A DNA stretch of 64,000 nt from Colidextribacter sp. OB.20 (GCF_009911595.1 NZ_QWKG01000021.1:1-64000), one strand, 5' to 3'; counted from the stretch's first letter, positions 1 through 5,801 are shown. Made by a program: numbers and translations. The notes: a model not told the origin generated them from the sequence alone.

Positions 1-119
1 TCGCCGGAGCCGTAGCCGGAGCCGGAGCCGTCGCCGGAGCCGTAGCCGTAGCCGTCGCCGGAGCCGTCGCCGGAGCCGTAGCCGTCGCCGGAGCCGGAGC
101 CGGAGCCGTCGCCGGAGCT
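1..119. repeat. Hexanucleotide tandem repeat GCCGNN coding for Gly-X dipeptides
   Basis: The stretch is built of six-base units GCCGGA, GCCGTA and GCCGTC with no other unit. On the minus strand these are TCC GGC, TAC GGC and GAC GGC codon pairs. The repeat continues out of the window. Such repeats can change length by slippage in steps that keep the reading frame. Confidence 0.95.
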
Positions 120-140
120 GGATAGAATCAAACCTTCCAT
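1..140 (-). CDS. Ser/Asp/Tyr-Gly dipeptide-repeat protein, 3' end cut by the window edge
   Basis: On the minus strand an ATG at 140-138 opens a frame that runs off the left edge. After a short leader (MEGLILSSSGDG) every second residue is glycine and the residue between is Ser, Asp or Tyr. The start lies inside the end of the DUF6948-like gene (stop at 128-130), in another frame, and has its own GAGGGGG ribosome binding site seven bases upstream, so the two genes are probably translationally coupled. I know similar low-complexity (S/D/Y)G proteins next to DUF6948-type genes in Firmicutes phages, but their function is not known to me. Confidence 0.6.
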   Translation of the reverse strand, partial: MEGLILSSSGDGSGSGSGDGYGSGDGSGDGYGYGSGDGSGSGYGSG

Positions 141-499
141 ACCGGAACCCCCTCAATGCTTTCCTTTGCTTTTTTGGTGATTGGAATAATTTCTATTACC
201 TCTAGCAGGGTAACTCTATCTACTGAAACAGGGAACTTGCAGTCGTTCGGAGAACTTGTCCCATCAGTGGCAAGCTGAGAGAGGCTAGCCGCACCCGCCC
301 ATTTCCAGATGCGACGGGCATTTCTGAGTACAACTTCTTTCCCGTCTCGGCTCTCGATGTACCCCGCAAAAACTCCTGCAGAATATGTACGCACCATGCA
401 GTACTTCATGCTGGCCAGTTTAGGGGCCATTTGAACCACACTGTCCTTGGGAATATAAGTAACTCCATTGATTTCGATTTCGTTGATTTTCTGTTCCAT
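128..499 (-). CDS. DUF6948-like phage protein (123 aa)
   Basis: Start ATG 499-497 has an AAAGGAAG site upstream. The protein has a beta-rich look, with a core 'NARRIWKWAGAASLSQLA' followed by 'CKFPVSV' and 'LLEVIEIIPIT', which I recognise from the DUF6948 family of small phage proteins. These are commonly found among accessory genes of Clostridia prophages; no biochemical role is known to me. It is the most downstream complete gene of a leftward cluster (524-658, 681-830, 918-1064 lie upstream), and its 3' end overlaps the Gly-X repeat gene. The family call rests on recall of the motif. Confidence 0.7.
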   Translation of the reverse strand: MEQKINEIEINGVTYIPKDSVVQMAPKLASMKYCMVRTYSAGVFAGYIESRDGKEVVLRNARRIWKWAGAASLSQLATDGTSSPNDCKFPVSVDRVTLLEVIEIIPITKKAKESIEGVPVWKV

Positions 500-523
500 T
501 TTCTTTTCTTCCTTTCATTATTT

Positions 524-658
524 TCAGGCAAACTCCCGCCACCGTTGGGCGAATACGCTTGGATAAATAACAGTGCCGCTCGGTATCGGCTTGTTCAGCC
601 GGGTGTAGCCGGCCCGCTGCATCTCTGCACGGGCCTTGCTCCGAAAAAGCTCTCGCAT
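524..658 (-). CDS. Small phage-type protein, 44 aa, unknown function
   Basis: An ATG at 658-656 preceded by CAGAGGTGACACC opens a 44-codon frame ending in TGA at 526-524. The product is basic, starting MRELFRSKARAEM and ending RWREFA, with a short helical N-terminus. It sits 24 bases upstream of the DUF6948-like gene in the same direction. The clear ribosome binding site and tight packing support a real gene; no function can be assigned. Confidence 0.6.
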   Translation of the reverse strand: MRELFRSKARAEMQRAGYTRLNKPIPSGTVIYPSVFAQRWREFA

Positions 659-680
659 GGTGTCACCTCTGTAAAATTTT

Positions 681-830
681 CTATGCGCTCTCTTTGTTCT
701 GTTCCCCGACCGCCTGTCCCTTCGCTCTGACGGTCACCGTAATCTGGACTCCATATTTCTCGCCGAGGATTCGGGCTAGAGTTTCATAAAACAGTTTTCC
801 ATTCAAATGATTTTCAAATGTGCCCTCCAT
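681..830 (-). CDS. Small phage-type protein, 49 aa, unknown function
   Basis: ATG at 830-828 follows a GGAGGCGG site; stop TAG at 683-681. The product begins MEGTFENHLNGKLFYETLA and contains a 'YGVQITVTVRAK' strand-like stretch. It is 22 bases upstream of the 44-aa gene on the same strand, so the small genes from 1064 down to 1 probably form one accessory transcript. I do not recognise the family. Confidence 0.6.
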   Translation of the reverse strand: MEGTFENHLNGKLFYETLARILGEKYGVQITVTVRAKGQAVGEQNKESA

Positions 831-917
831 AGTAACCGCCTCCTTCCTGACAACTTATGGGACAAAAGTTGTCCTATATGTATTCTTTCTCACACCCTCT
901 CACTGGCCCGCGCCATC

Positions 918-1064
918 TCAGGCACTGTCCTGCTGTGCCCGTTGCTGGTCCGCCTTAAAAGGCATGCCCTCACCGAAGGCCAGAAGCTTTTCCTTTTCCG
1001 TTTCGCTCAGCTGCGGAATGATTCGTCCAAAGGGCTCCATGATCTTTTTATCTTTCTCGGACAC
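918..1064 (-). CDS. Small phage-type protein, 48 aa, GTG start
   Basis: I chose the GTG at 1064-1062 because AGGAGAGGCAA lies directly upstream; an ATG 22 codons earlier has no comparable site and would overlap the opposing promoter. The product starts VSEKDKKIMEPFGRIIPQLS and contains 'EKEKLLAFGEGM', a sequence type I have seen in small Firmicutes prophage proteins. It looks wholly helical. It is first in the leftward small-gene cluster. Function unknown. Confidence 0.6.
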   Translation of the reverse strand: MSEKDKKIMEPFGRIIPQLSETEKEKLLAFGEGMPFKADQQRAQQDSA

Positions 1065-1082
1065 TTGCCTCTCCTCCTTTCC

Positions 1083-1111
1083 TTGCCTCCTCTCGCCGCC
1101 TGTGCTATAAT
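1083..1111 (+). promoter_or_regulatory. Sigma-A type promoter for the 70-aa gene at 1134
   Basis: TTGCCT (1083-1088), 17-bp spacer, extended TGC-TATAAT (-10 at 1106-1111). It overlaps the upstream region of the opposing 48-aa gene, so the two directions may interfere. Confidence 0.7.
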
Positions 1112-1133
1112 GGCGGCGGAAGGAGGTCAAAAC

Positions 1134-1346
1134 ATGGATATTGAAAAAATCGCTTATGGGCTTTCTATCGCTTATGCAAAATCGAAGTTTGACAACGAAT
1201 TAAGAAAGGGAACTCAGTTTTATCATGGTGCTGCTCCAGAAGAAGTCGAAGAACTGGAATATCTGATTGAACAATTCACCTGCGCTTATGACTATTACAG
1301 CAATATTGATGAAACAGAGTTTAAAAAAAGAATGTATCAATCCTGA
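1134..1346 (+). CDS. Small protein, 70 aa, unknown function
   Basis: ATG at 1134 follows AAGGAGG with a 7-base spacer and lies about 22 bases after a good sigma-A -10. The product (MDIEKIAYGLSIAYAKSKF...) is acidic and probably helical, with a Tyr-rich C-terminal half. It runs opposite to its neighbours and its last bases overlap the end of the converging 58-aa gene. Independent promoter and orientation suggest a stand-alone accessory function. I do not recognise the family. Confidence 0.65.
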   Translation: MDIEKIAYGLSIAYAKSKFDNELRKGTQFYHGAAPEEVEELEYLIEQFTCAYDYYSNIDETEFKKRMYQS

Positions 1347-1513
1347 TTTCCCGTTGTCATGATGGCCGATTTCTTAGCAGCATCAACTGCTCGTTCAAAT
1401 TCAGCTACTGTTAGGCGTAGTACCGCAGATATCTCAACTATCTGCGTTGCTGCGTCTAACACTTTTTTGTCGGATTCCTTAATCCTGGAAGCAACATCCG
1501 TCTGTGTTCTCAT
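1337..1513 (-). CDS. Small helical protein, 58 aa, unknown function
   Basis: ATG 1513-1511 is preceded by GGGGAGGGGGTGAAAAA; stop TGA at 1339-1337. The sequence is amphipathic and strongly helical, with regularly spaced hydrophobic residues ('KVLDAATQIVEISAVL'), consistent with a short coiled coil. It converges on the 70-aa gene and overlaps it by 10 bases. No family recognised. Confidence 0.55.
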   Translation of the reverse strand: MRTQTDVASRIKESDKKVLDAATQIVEISAVLRLTVAEFERAVDAAKKSAIMTTGNQD

Positions 1514-1774
1514 TTTTTCACCCCCTCCCCGCCGCCGTTTCTTGCGTTACGCAATAGTCCGGTTTATTGTACATGTCATGCGCTACACTTTTTCTCTACA
1601 AGCCTTTGAAAAGCTGCTGTCAATGCGGCCTCTGCACCCTACTTGGGCATGTCTGCAAAATGATTACTTCCGTATACAATATGATGTGTTTACAAAAAAT
1701 TTACAGTACATAATCTTGTACTATTGGTCGTTTCATGATATGCTTGTTTCACCCTTTGAAAGTAGGTGAAGCAT
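1514..1774. other. Intergenic region with one operator/promoter
   Basis: About 260 bases without a supported gene. The only clear signal is the operator-overlapped promoter at 1689-1722. Open frames across it lack a ribosome binding site and look like chance. Confidence 0.5.
1689..1722 (+). promoter_or_regulatory. Promoter overlapped by an AGTAC-N8-GTACT operator
   Basis: A TTTACA (1689-1694) and a weak TAATCT (1711-1716) flank and overlap the palindrome AGTAC (1705-1709), 8 bases, GTACT (1718-1722). The same palindrome with the same spacing lies in the repressor promoter at 2388-2405, so this site is probably controlled by the element's repressor. Confidence 0.6.
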
Positions 1775-1948
1775 ATGGTTGCACGTCAGGGATTCATGGT
1801 CGAAAAGCTGTCTCAGGAAAAAATTGAAGCGTTGATTGCTCAGTACACAGCTCTCGGCTGGCAACTTCATAGTCTGTCAGACATCGGTTCACAGCGTCTT
1901 CTGACATTTGATTGGCCGTTTGACTCTGAGCCTCCAAAAATAAAGTGA
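1775..1948 (+). CDS. Small protein, 57 aa, unknown function
   Basis: ATG at 1775 has TAGGTGA five bases upstream; a GTG three codons earlier is the alternative start. The product carries 'EKIEALIAQYTALGWQL' followed by a short strand ending in 'LLTFDWP', an alpha-beta pattern seen in small phage proteins. It lies downstream of the operator at 1705-1722. Its 3' two thirds overlap the converging 111-aa frame, and I cannot tell from sequence alone whether one or both are translated. Confidence 0.45.
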   Translation: MVARQGFMVEKLSQEKIEALIAQYTALGWQLHSLSDIGSQRLLTFDWPFDSEPPKIK

Positions 1949-2129
1949 TGATTCCGTGCTCTGTGCCAAACATCTGAGGAACGGTAAAAAGTGTGTATCC
2001 ATGCCTGATATACCTTTTTGCCGTTTCTCTGTCGTTTGTGACGACAAAATCTTTTATGGGGCCGAGTTCCGGGTATGAATATGTGTAAATAATTTTCCCA
2101 CCCCCAAAAGTCCGGTTTATCACCCTCAC
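1794..2129 (-). CDS. Putative phage accessory protein, 111 aa
   Basis: The frame starts at a GTG (2129-2127) that overlaps the TGA of the upstream HTH gene (GTGA), a normal translational coupling arrangement. The N-terminal 65 residues ('KIIYTYSYPELGPIKDFVV', 'GYTLFTVPQMFGTEHG') look like a genuine alpha/beta fold. The C-terminal 45 residues are overlapped by the opposing 57-aa gene and look less natural, so the gene may have lost its original stop. No family recognised. Confidence 0.45.
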   Translation of the reverse strand: MRVINRTFGGGKIIYTYSYPELGPIKDFVVTNDRETAKRYIRHGYTLFTVPQMFGTEHGIITLFLEAQSQTANQMSEDAVNRCLTDYEVASRELCTEQSTLQFFPETAFRP

Positions 2130-2353
2130 TCCGTGCTACACTGCTCGCTAGGCAACTCCAAAATTTCCCGGATGGCCCGGACAATTTTCGGGGCGTTGCG
2201 CTGGCCGGTGAGGATTTTGTACATGTAGCCGCTGTCCGCATACATCCCGTAGCGATTACTAACTTCCTCCTCTAGCCATTTCTGGCTTTTACCTCGCTTT
2301 AATAGCTCCGTCTTAACGCACAAACCAAAAGGGGTGAATTTGCAGGAATCCAC
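2126..2353 (-). CDS. Cro/XRE-like helix-turn-helix protein, 75 aa
   Basis: GTG start at 2353-2351 with AGAGGAGG nine bases upstream. The protein has the helix-turn-helix order 'LKRGKSQKWLEEEV ... YMYKILTGQRNAPKIVRAIREIL', typical of small phage regulators that bind DNA as dimers. It is transcribed divergently from the repressor at 2548 across a shared region holding several AAGTAC/GTACTT half-sites, the classical arrangement of a Cro-like antirepressor opposite a CI-like repressor. Its stop overlaps the start of the next gene. Role inferred from position. Confidence 0.65.
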   Translation of the reverse strand: MDSCKFTPFGLCVKTELLKRGKSQKWLEEEVSNRYGMYADSGYMYKILTGQRNAPKIVRAIREILELPSEQCSTE

Positions 2354-2547
2354 AAAAAAGAACCTCCTCTCAAAAAAAGTGTTGACAAGTACGCCTTAAT
2401 GTACTTATAATGAATATGCTACCAATCACAGAAGTACTTATTTGCGCCTTTCTGTCTTGCATTATAGTCCACTATCACGTACTTTGCAAGTGTTATTTCG
2501 CGCTAAAAAGTACTTTTGTAGATTTGCCCAAAAACGGGGGTACTTAT
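2354..2547. promoter_or_regulatory. Divergent operator region with multiple AGTAC/GTACT sites
   Basis: A sigma-A promoter TTGACA (2382-2387), 18-bp spacer, TATAAT (2406-2411) reads toward the repressor. Between its boxes lies AGTAC (2388-2392)-N8-GTACT (2401-2405), so a bound dimer would block RNA polymerase. A second site AGTCC (2466-2470)-N8-GTACT (2479-2483) has one mismatch, and single AAGTACTT boxes occur at 2432-2439 and 2508-2515, with GTACTT at 2540-2545. This leaves a leader of about 130 bases before the repressor start. Confidence 0.75.
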
Positions 2548-2910
2548 ATGTGGACTTTATACGAAAGTATTTTATCCCTCTGCGCTGAAAGGGGGATAAA
2601 AGGCGGGAAAATGTGCGTCGATCTTGGTTTAAGTAAAAGTTTAATGACTGATTTGAAATCTGGCCGTAAAAAAGGAATAACGGCTGACACTGCACAAAAA
2701 ATAGCTGATTATTTTAATGTTTCGGTTGATCGGGTTTTGGGTAAAGAAAAAGCGCCCATCCAGGAGGGTGAGCGCCAGCCAAGTGACGATGAAATTAAAT
2801 TTGCCCTCTTTGGCGGCGGCGGTGAAATTACCGACGCAATGTTTGATGAGGTAAAGAATTTTGCGGCCTACGTCAAACAGAGGGAGGAAGAAAAGAAAAA
2901 GAAGGGATAG
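2548..2910 (+). CDS. XRE-family phage repressor, 120 aa
   Basis: I chose ATG 2548 (MWTLYESILSLCAERGIKGG) because it follows a GGGGG site with a seven-base spacer; an upstream in-frame ATG would run through the operators. The N-terminal 65 residues form a helix-turn-helix ('KMCVDLGLSKSLMTDLKSGR ... IADYFNVSVDRVLG'). The acidic C-terminal part ends in a charged helix (REEEKKKKG). It is followed after one base by an ImmA-type peptidase gene, matching the ImmR-ImmA pairing of Bacillus ICEBs1, where the peptidase cleaves the repressor on induction. It probably represses its own promoter through the AGTAC sites. Confidence 0.85.
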   Translation: MWTLYESILSLCAERGIKGGKMCVDLGLSKSLMTDLKSGRKKGITADTAQKIADYFNVSVDRVLGKEKAPIQEGERQPSDDEIKFALFGGGGEITDAMFDEVKNFAAYVKQREEEKKKKG

Positions 2911-2911
2911 C

Positions 2912-3343
2912 ATGAAGGATTCAATCTCTCTTTTCCGCATTGCGGAAGAGAAAGATATACCCGTTATTCCGTTCCAGCTTCCGGAAACGGGTTCTCTCTG
3001 TGTTCAAAATGAAACCGGGAATTGTTTCATCGGTATCGACGAAAATTTACTGGAGACTGAATCTGATAAAAAAATTCACTTGGGGCACGAGCTGGGCCAT
3101 TGCATAACCGGAAGTTTTTATAATCGTTATGCAACCTGTGATATCCGTCAAAAACATGAGAACCGGGCAAACCGATGGGCCATAGAAAAACTAATTCCAG
3201 CGAATGAGCTTGATAATGCGGTTGCGGATGGGTACACCAGTATATTTGAGTTGGCGGAGCACTTTGAGGTAACCGAAGATTTTATGCGAATGGCTGTCTG
3301 TTGGTACATATATAGGAGCTTTGATACAGATTTATATTTTTAA
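2912..3343 (+). CDS. ImmA/IrrE-family metallopeptidase, 143 aa
   Basis: Start ATG 2912 has GAAGGG upstream and follows the repressor stop by one base. The zinc-binding motif HELGH is at residues 59-63, preceded by 'SDKKIHLG' as in the family, and an acidic/Asn-rich helix 'ENRANRWAIEKLIP' supplies the third ligand region. These proteases cleave an XRE repressor to switch on mobile elements. Length is typical of the short phage form. The operon with the repressor gives strong support for the substrate. Confidence 0.85.
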   Translation: MKDSISLFRIAEEKDIPVIPFQLPETGSLCVQNETGNCFIGIDENLLETESDKKIHLGHELGHCITGSFYNRYATCDIRQKHENRANRWAIEKLIPANELDNAVADGYTSIFELAEHFEVTEDFMRMAVCWYIYRSFDTDLYF

Positions 3344-3384
3344 TAACTACCCGCCAGGGGCGGATAAATAGAGAGGAGAAAACC

Positions 3385-3432
3385 ATGTATTGCAGAAACT
3401 GCGGACAGCCGCTCAACCCAAAAGCGGACTAA
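3385..3432 (+). pseudogene. Truncated zinc-ribbon gene start (15 codons)
   Basis: After a GAGAGGAG site the ATG at 3385 opens MYCRNCGQPLNPKAD and then stops at TAA (3430-3432). This is the first half of the common 'YCRNCG' zinc-ribbon domain; the second CxxC and everything downstream is missing. It looks like the remnant of a small zinc-ribbon membrane protein gene cut by a rearrangement inside the element. A functional 15-residue peptide is possible but unlikely. Confidence 0.55.
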
Positions 3433-3487
3433 GGAATCCTTATTTTGACAGGTACAATTAGCAAAGAAAAAAAGGAAACCCGATTGA

Positions 3488-3563
3488 AAATAAAAAACCG
3501 CCCCTGGTGTTGGATCACCAGAGACGGTCACGGGGCAGTAAATCTTGGCGGATGCTACTGCCC
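3488..3563 (-). ncRNA. Candidate small structured RNA upstream of the recombinase
   Basis: A minus-strand promoter (next entry) would start transcription near 3561-3563. The first stem is GGGGCAGTA/TACTGCCCC (3556-3564 with 3532-3540), the second is CTGGTG/CACCAG around 3504-3521, followed by GGGGCGG and six T residues (3497-3492), a good intrinsic terminator. The predicted RNA of about 70 bases has no open frame. It lies between the accessory genes and the serine recombinase and reads away from it. Function unknown; the prediction rests on promoter plus terminator plus two stems. Confidence 0.5.
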
Positions 3564-3567
3564 CTCT

Positions 3568-3595
3568 ATTATACCGCATATTTTTGTGGTGTAAA
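3568..3595 (-). promoter_or_regulatory. Leftward promoter for the candidate small RNA
   Basis: On the minus strand TTTACA (3595-3590), 16-bp spacer, TATAAT (3573-3568). It overlaps the leader of the recombinase gene, so its activity could oppose recombinase transcription. Confidence 0.6.
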
Positions 3596-3607
3596 GGGGG
3601 AATTTTT

Positions 3608-4975
3608 GTGCCTAAACCAAAAAATGAATCCATGGCCCCCCGCCGTGCGGCTTTGTACATTCGGGTGTCTACAGAAGAACAGGCCAGAAAAGGCTATTCA
3701 CTCCCCGCGCAGAAGGAGGACTTGGAGGAATACGCCCACAAAAACGGCTATGCAATCGCCGGATATTATATCGACGAAGGCAAAAGCGCCCGAAAAAAAT
3801 ACACTAAGCGCAAGGAGTTCATGCGGATGCTGGAGGACGTGAAGGCCGGAAAGATTGATGTGATTCTGTTTATCAAGCTGGACCGCTGGTTCCGGAGCGT
3901 GGCCGACTATTACAAAATCCAAGAGATACTTGACGCCCATAATGTGGCCTGGAAAACCACTCAGGAGCACTATGACACTGAGACTACCAACGGCCGGCTG
4001 TACATCAACATCCGCCTATCCGTAGCCCAGGATGAAAGCGACCGGGACAGCGACCGCATCAAGTTTGTATTCGACTCCAAGGTTGCCAGGGGTGAGGTGA
4101 TTTCCGGATCACTCCCTATGGGCCTGATGATCCAAGACAAACATGTGGTGCCAGACCCGGAGACAGCGGATATAGTCCGGGAATTTTTCAGGCATTACAA
4201 AGAACACGGCACTATCAATGGCGCTATGACCTACATCCGGGAAACTTATGGAATCATCCTGTGGGACCCGTCCGCCCGAAAAATGCTGCACAACCCTCTG
4301 TATAAGGGGATGTACCGTGACAATCCAAATTATTGTGAGCCGTTGATTCCGCCAGAAGAGTTTGACGCCATCCAAAAACTGCTGGAGCGGAGGTCCATCC
4401 GGCAGAATGAGAGCGGCCGAGTGTATATTTTTGCTGGCCTGCTCAAATGCCAGGAGTGCGGTCAGAAGATGACAGGGAGCCACAGCACTGACAAAAAATG
4501 TGAACGTAAGTTTTACCGCTGTCGAAATGCAACCATCTATCACAGATGCACCCACCGCCGTCAGATGGGGGAAAATAAACTTGAAAAATGGCTGTTGCTC
4601 AATTTGCCTTTGGAGTTGGACCGCTGGGAGACTGAGTGGAATATTGCCACCTCCAAAGTCAAACATCCGAAGGTGGACCGGGCAGCCATCCAGCGGAAGA
4701 TGGACCGGCTCAAGGACTTATATGTCAATGAGCTGATCACCATGGAACAGTATCGTGAGGACTGGGCAAAATACTCCGCTCAGCTTCAGGAGGCTCAGGA
4801 GACAGAACCGACACCGCCCCCGGACTTTCGCAGCCTGCGAGAGCTCTTGCAGTACGAGCTGCCCAACATCTACCCAACTCTCACGCCTGAACAACACCGT
4901 GACCTCTGGCGCTCCGTGATACAGGAAATTTGTCTCGATGGAGATAACATCCCCCGCGTTATTTTTCGAGAGTAG
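3608..4975 (+). CDS. Large serine recombinase (integrase/excisionase), 455 aa
   Basis: I chose GTG 3608 (AAAGGGGG site upstream) over an ATG 63 bases earlier that lies inside the small-RNA promoter. The N-terminal catalytic domain has the nucleophile Ser21 in 'YIRVSTEEQ' and the helix-E region 'ARGEVISGSLPMG' that begins the recombinase domain. A zinc beta-ribbon follows with cysteines in 'CQECG' (about residue 281) and 'CRNATIYHRC', then a coiled coil ('QRKMDRLKDLYVNELITMEQYRED'). Length fits the family. Such enzymes join attP and attB without homology. The gene is the last of the element and reads toward the junction at ~4990. Confidence 0.95.
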   Translation: MPKPKNESMAPRRAALYIRVSTEEQARKGYSLPAQKEDLEEYAHKNGYAIAGYYIDEGKSARKKYTKRKEFMRMLEDVKAGKIDVILFIKLDRWFRSVADYYKIQEILDAHNVAWKTTQEHYDTETTNGRLYINIRLSVAQDESDRDSDRIKFVFDSKVARGEVISGSLPMGLMIQDKHVVPDPETADIVREFFRHYKEHGTINGAMTYIRETYGIILWDPSARKMLHNPLYKGMYRDNPNYCEPLIPPEEFDAIQKLLERRSIRQNESGRVYIFAGLLKCQECGQKMTGSHSTDKKCERKFYRCRNATIYHRCTHRRQMGENKLEKWLLLNLPLELDRWETEWNIATSKVKHPKVDRAAIQRKMDRLKDLYVNELITMEQYREDWAKYSAQLQEAQETEPTPPPDFRSLRELLQYELPNIYPTLTPEQHRDLWRSVIQEICLDGDNIPRVIFRE

Positions 4976-5000
4976 TTGTACTAATTTATATTGTCCTGTG
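4976..5000. other. Right attachment junction (attR candidate)
   Basis: To the right of about 4990 the minus strand is an uninterrupted collagen-type frame (GPTGPMGPTG); to the left the frame becomes the antisense of the recombinase and loses all Gly-X-Y periodicity. The crossover therefore lies within the last ~20 bases before 5000. The exact core dinucleotide cannot be fixed without the other end. Confidence 0.65.
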
Positions 5001-5269
5001 GGACCCATCGGCCCGGTGGGGCCAACGCCGGGGTATGGCGGGAAGGGACCGGGGCCCGGAGGGCAGGGAGGTACAGGGGGCAGAGGGCCGGGGCCGGGGC
5101 AGCCGCAGTCGCAGTCACAGCCGCAGCCTGTGCTGCATCCGCAGCCAGTATTGCACCCGCAGCCTGTGTTGCAGCCGGAGCCGCACCCGCAGCTGGAGCA
5201 GCCGCTCAGGCGGGCTACCACTCCGTCTCCGCTGCTCTGCTCCCAATCAGAAGCATAATATCGTTTCAT
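4986..5269 (-). pseudogene. 5' part of a Cys/Gly-rich collagen-like surface protein gene interrupted by the element
   Basis: ATG 5269-5267 follows AAGGAG. The product starts MKRYYASDWEQSSGDGVVA, then has a cysteine-rich stretch (residues ~23-57, repeats of GCGCNTGCGC type), a Pro/Gly segment and the first collagen triplets GPTGPMGPTG. Collagen-like proteins of this form are typical of exosporium or spore-surface layers in Firmicutes. After about 93 residues the frame continues only by chance into the antisense of the recombinase. The 3' part should lie beyond the left end of the element, so the gene would be restored by precise excision. Confidence 0.75.
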
Positions 5270-5297
5270 AACGCGCTCCTTCTACTTCAAGTAATGG

Positions 5298-5314
5298 ATG
5301 TGGCGATGCCACAT
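5298..5314. repeat. Short perfect inverted repeat in the collagen gene leader
   Basis: ATGTGGC (5298-5304), three bases, GCCACAT (5308-5314). It lies between the putative promoter and the start codon of the collagen-like gene, where it could act as an operator or as an mRNA 5' hairpin. Confidence 0.6.
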
Positions 5315-5317
5315 ACC

Positions 5318-5345
5318 ATACTATGACCGCAGCGCCTATCGGTGC
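5318..5345 (-). promoter_or_regulatory. Sigma-K/sigma-E-like promoter of the collagen-like gene
   Basis: On the minus strand GCACC (5345-5341), 15-bp spacer, CATAGTAT (5325-5318), about 49 bases before the ATG. The Bacillus mother-cell consensus is an AC-containing -35 and CATANNNT at -10. The match is good at -10 and short at -35, so this is suggestive only. Confidence 0.45.
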
Positions 5346-5351
5346 GGGATC

Positions 5352-5380
5352 TTTACAGCGGGGATCTTTTCTTTTATAAT
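5352..5380 (+). promoter_or_regulatory. Sigma-A promoter of the 92-aa gene
   Basis: TTTACA (5352-5357), 17-bp spacer, TATAAT (5375-5380), immediately followed by the ribosome binding site AAGGAGG, giving a very short leader. Confidence 0.75.
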
Positions 5381-5404
5381 AGAAGAAAAGGAGGCGCATT
5401 TTCA

Positions 5405-5683
5405 TTGAACACCATTGAAATCCCCACTCTGCTCTTCTGGGAGAACGGCAACAGCTGGTACGGAAGTCTCGGCGGAGCCCGTTTCTTTATCAAGCCGGAG
5501 ACTCCCGAGGGGGCGGAGGAGACGCAGCTTACCGTCCAGCTCTGGAGGGGTCCGCTGGCGATGGACCGCAGCGAGGTCATCGCCTCCGCCGCCTTCCCGA
5601 TGACCGAAGAGGGACTGGCTCAAACTGCCGCCTGGCTGAAAAAGCAGGCGGAGGAGCTGAGCCGGGAGGCGTTTCCTATTTGA
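5405..5683 (+). CDS. Conserved small protein, 92 aa, unknown function
   Basis: I chose TTG 5405 because AAGGAGG ends about ten bases upstream and the -10 box lies at 5375-5380, which rules out a start further upstream. The sequence 'TIEIPTLLFWENGNSWYGSLG' followed by 'ARFFIKPE' and a long C-terminal helix rich in Glu suggests a small alpha/beta fold with an antiparallel sheet. I have seen similar small proteins in Oscillospiraceae but know no function. It is monocistronic, between the interrupted collagen gene and the kinase. Confidence 0.7.
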   Translation: MNTIEIPTLLFWENGNSWYGSLGGARFFIKPETPEGAEETQLTVQLWRGPLAMDRSEVIASAAFPMTEEGLAQTAAWLKKQAEELSREAFPI

Positions 5684-5733
5684 TGCCTCTCCCCCGCCCT
5701 TTTTCGGACAACCTGACAAAAATTATTTAACCG

Positions 5734-5762
5734 TTGCATTTTCCGGGAATATTTTGTATAAT
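5734..5762 (+). promoter_or_regulatory. Sigma-A promoter of the ribokinase-like gene
   Basis: TTGCAT (5734-5739), 17-bp spacer, TATAAT (5757-5762), 40 bases before the start codon. Confidence 0.75.
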
Positions 5763-5801
5763 ATGACCATCATCATTCGATGAGGAAAGGAGCTTTTCTT
5801 A

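Larger units (their letters stand above)
1..4990. mobile_element. Right end of an integrated prophage/ICE-like element
   Basis: The block holds small phage-type genes, a divergent repressor region with operators, an XRE repressor followed by an ImmA-type peptidase, and a large serine recombinase at its right edge. Immediately beyond the recombinase stop a collagen-like gene on the minus strand begins abruptly in the middle of its Gly-Pro-Thr repeats, so the recombinase edge is taken as the right attachment junction. Genes here are more AT-rich than the chromosome to the right. The left end lies outside the window, so size and type (phage, satellite or ICE) are unknown; no structural or conjugation gene is visible. 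Confidence 0.8.

Noticed and set aside
1-119. Possible CRISPR array or other direct-repeat array
   Set aside because: Units are six bases without spacers and keep one reading frame; this is a coding microsatellite.
4718-4985. Continuation of the collagen-like frame to 183 residues through the recombinase antisense
   Set aside because: Gly-X-Y periodicity and Cys/Pro bias end at about 4990, exactly at the element edge; the rest is antisense of the recombinase.
4938-5326. Pro/Gln/Ala-rich plus-strand frames opposite the collagen-like gene
   Set aside because: They are complements of the repeat-rich coding sequence and lack ribosome binding sites.
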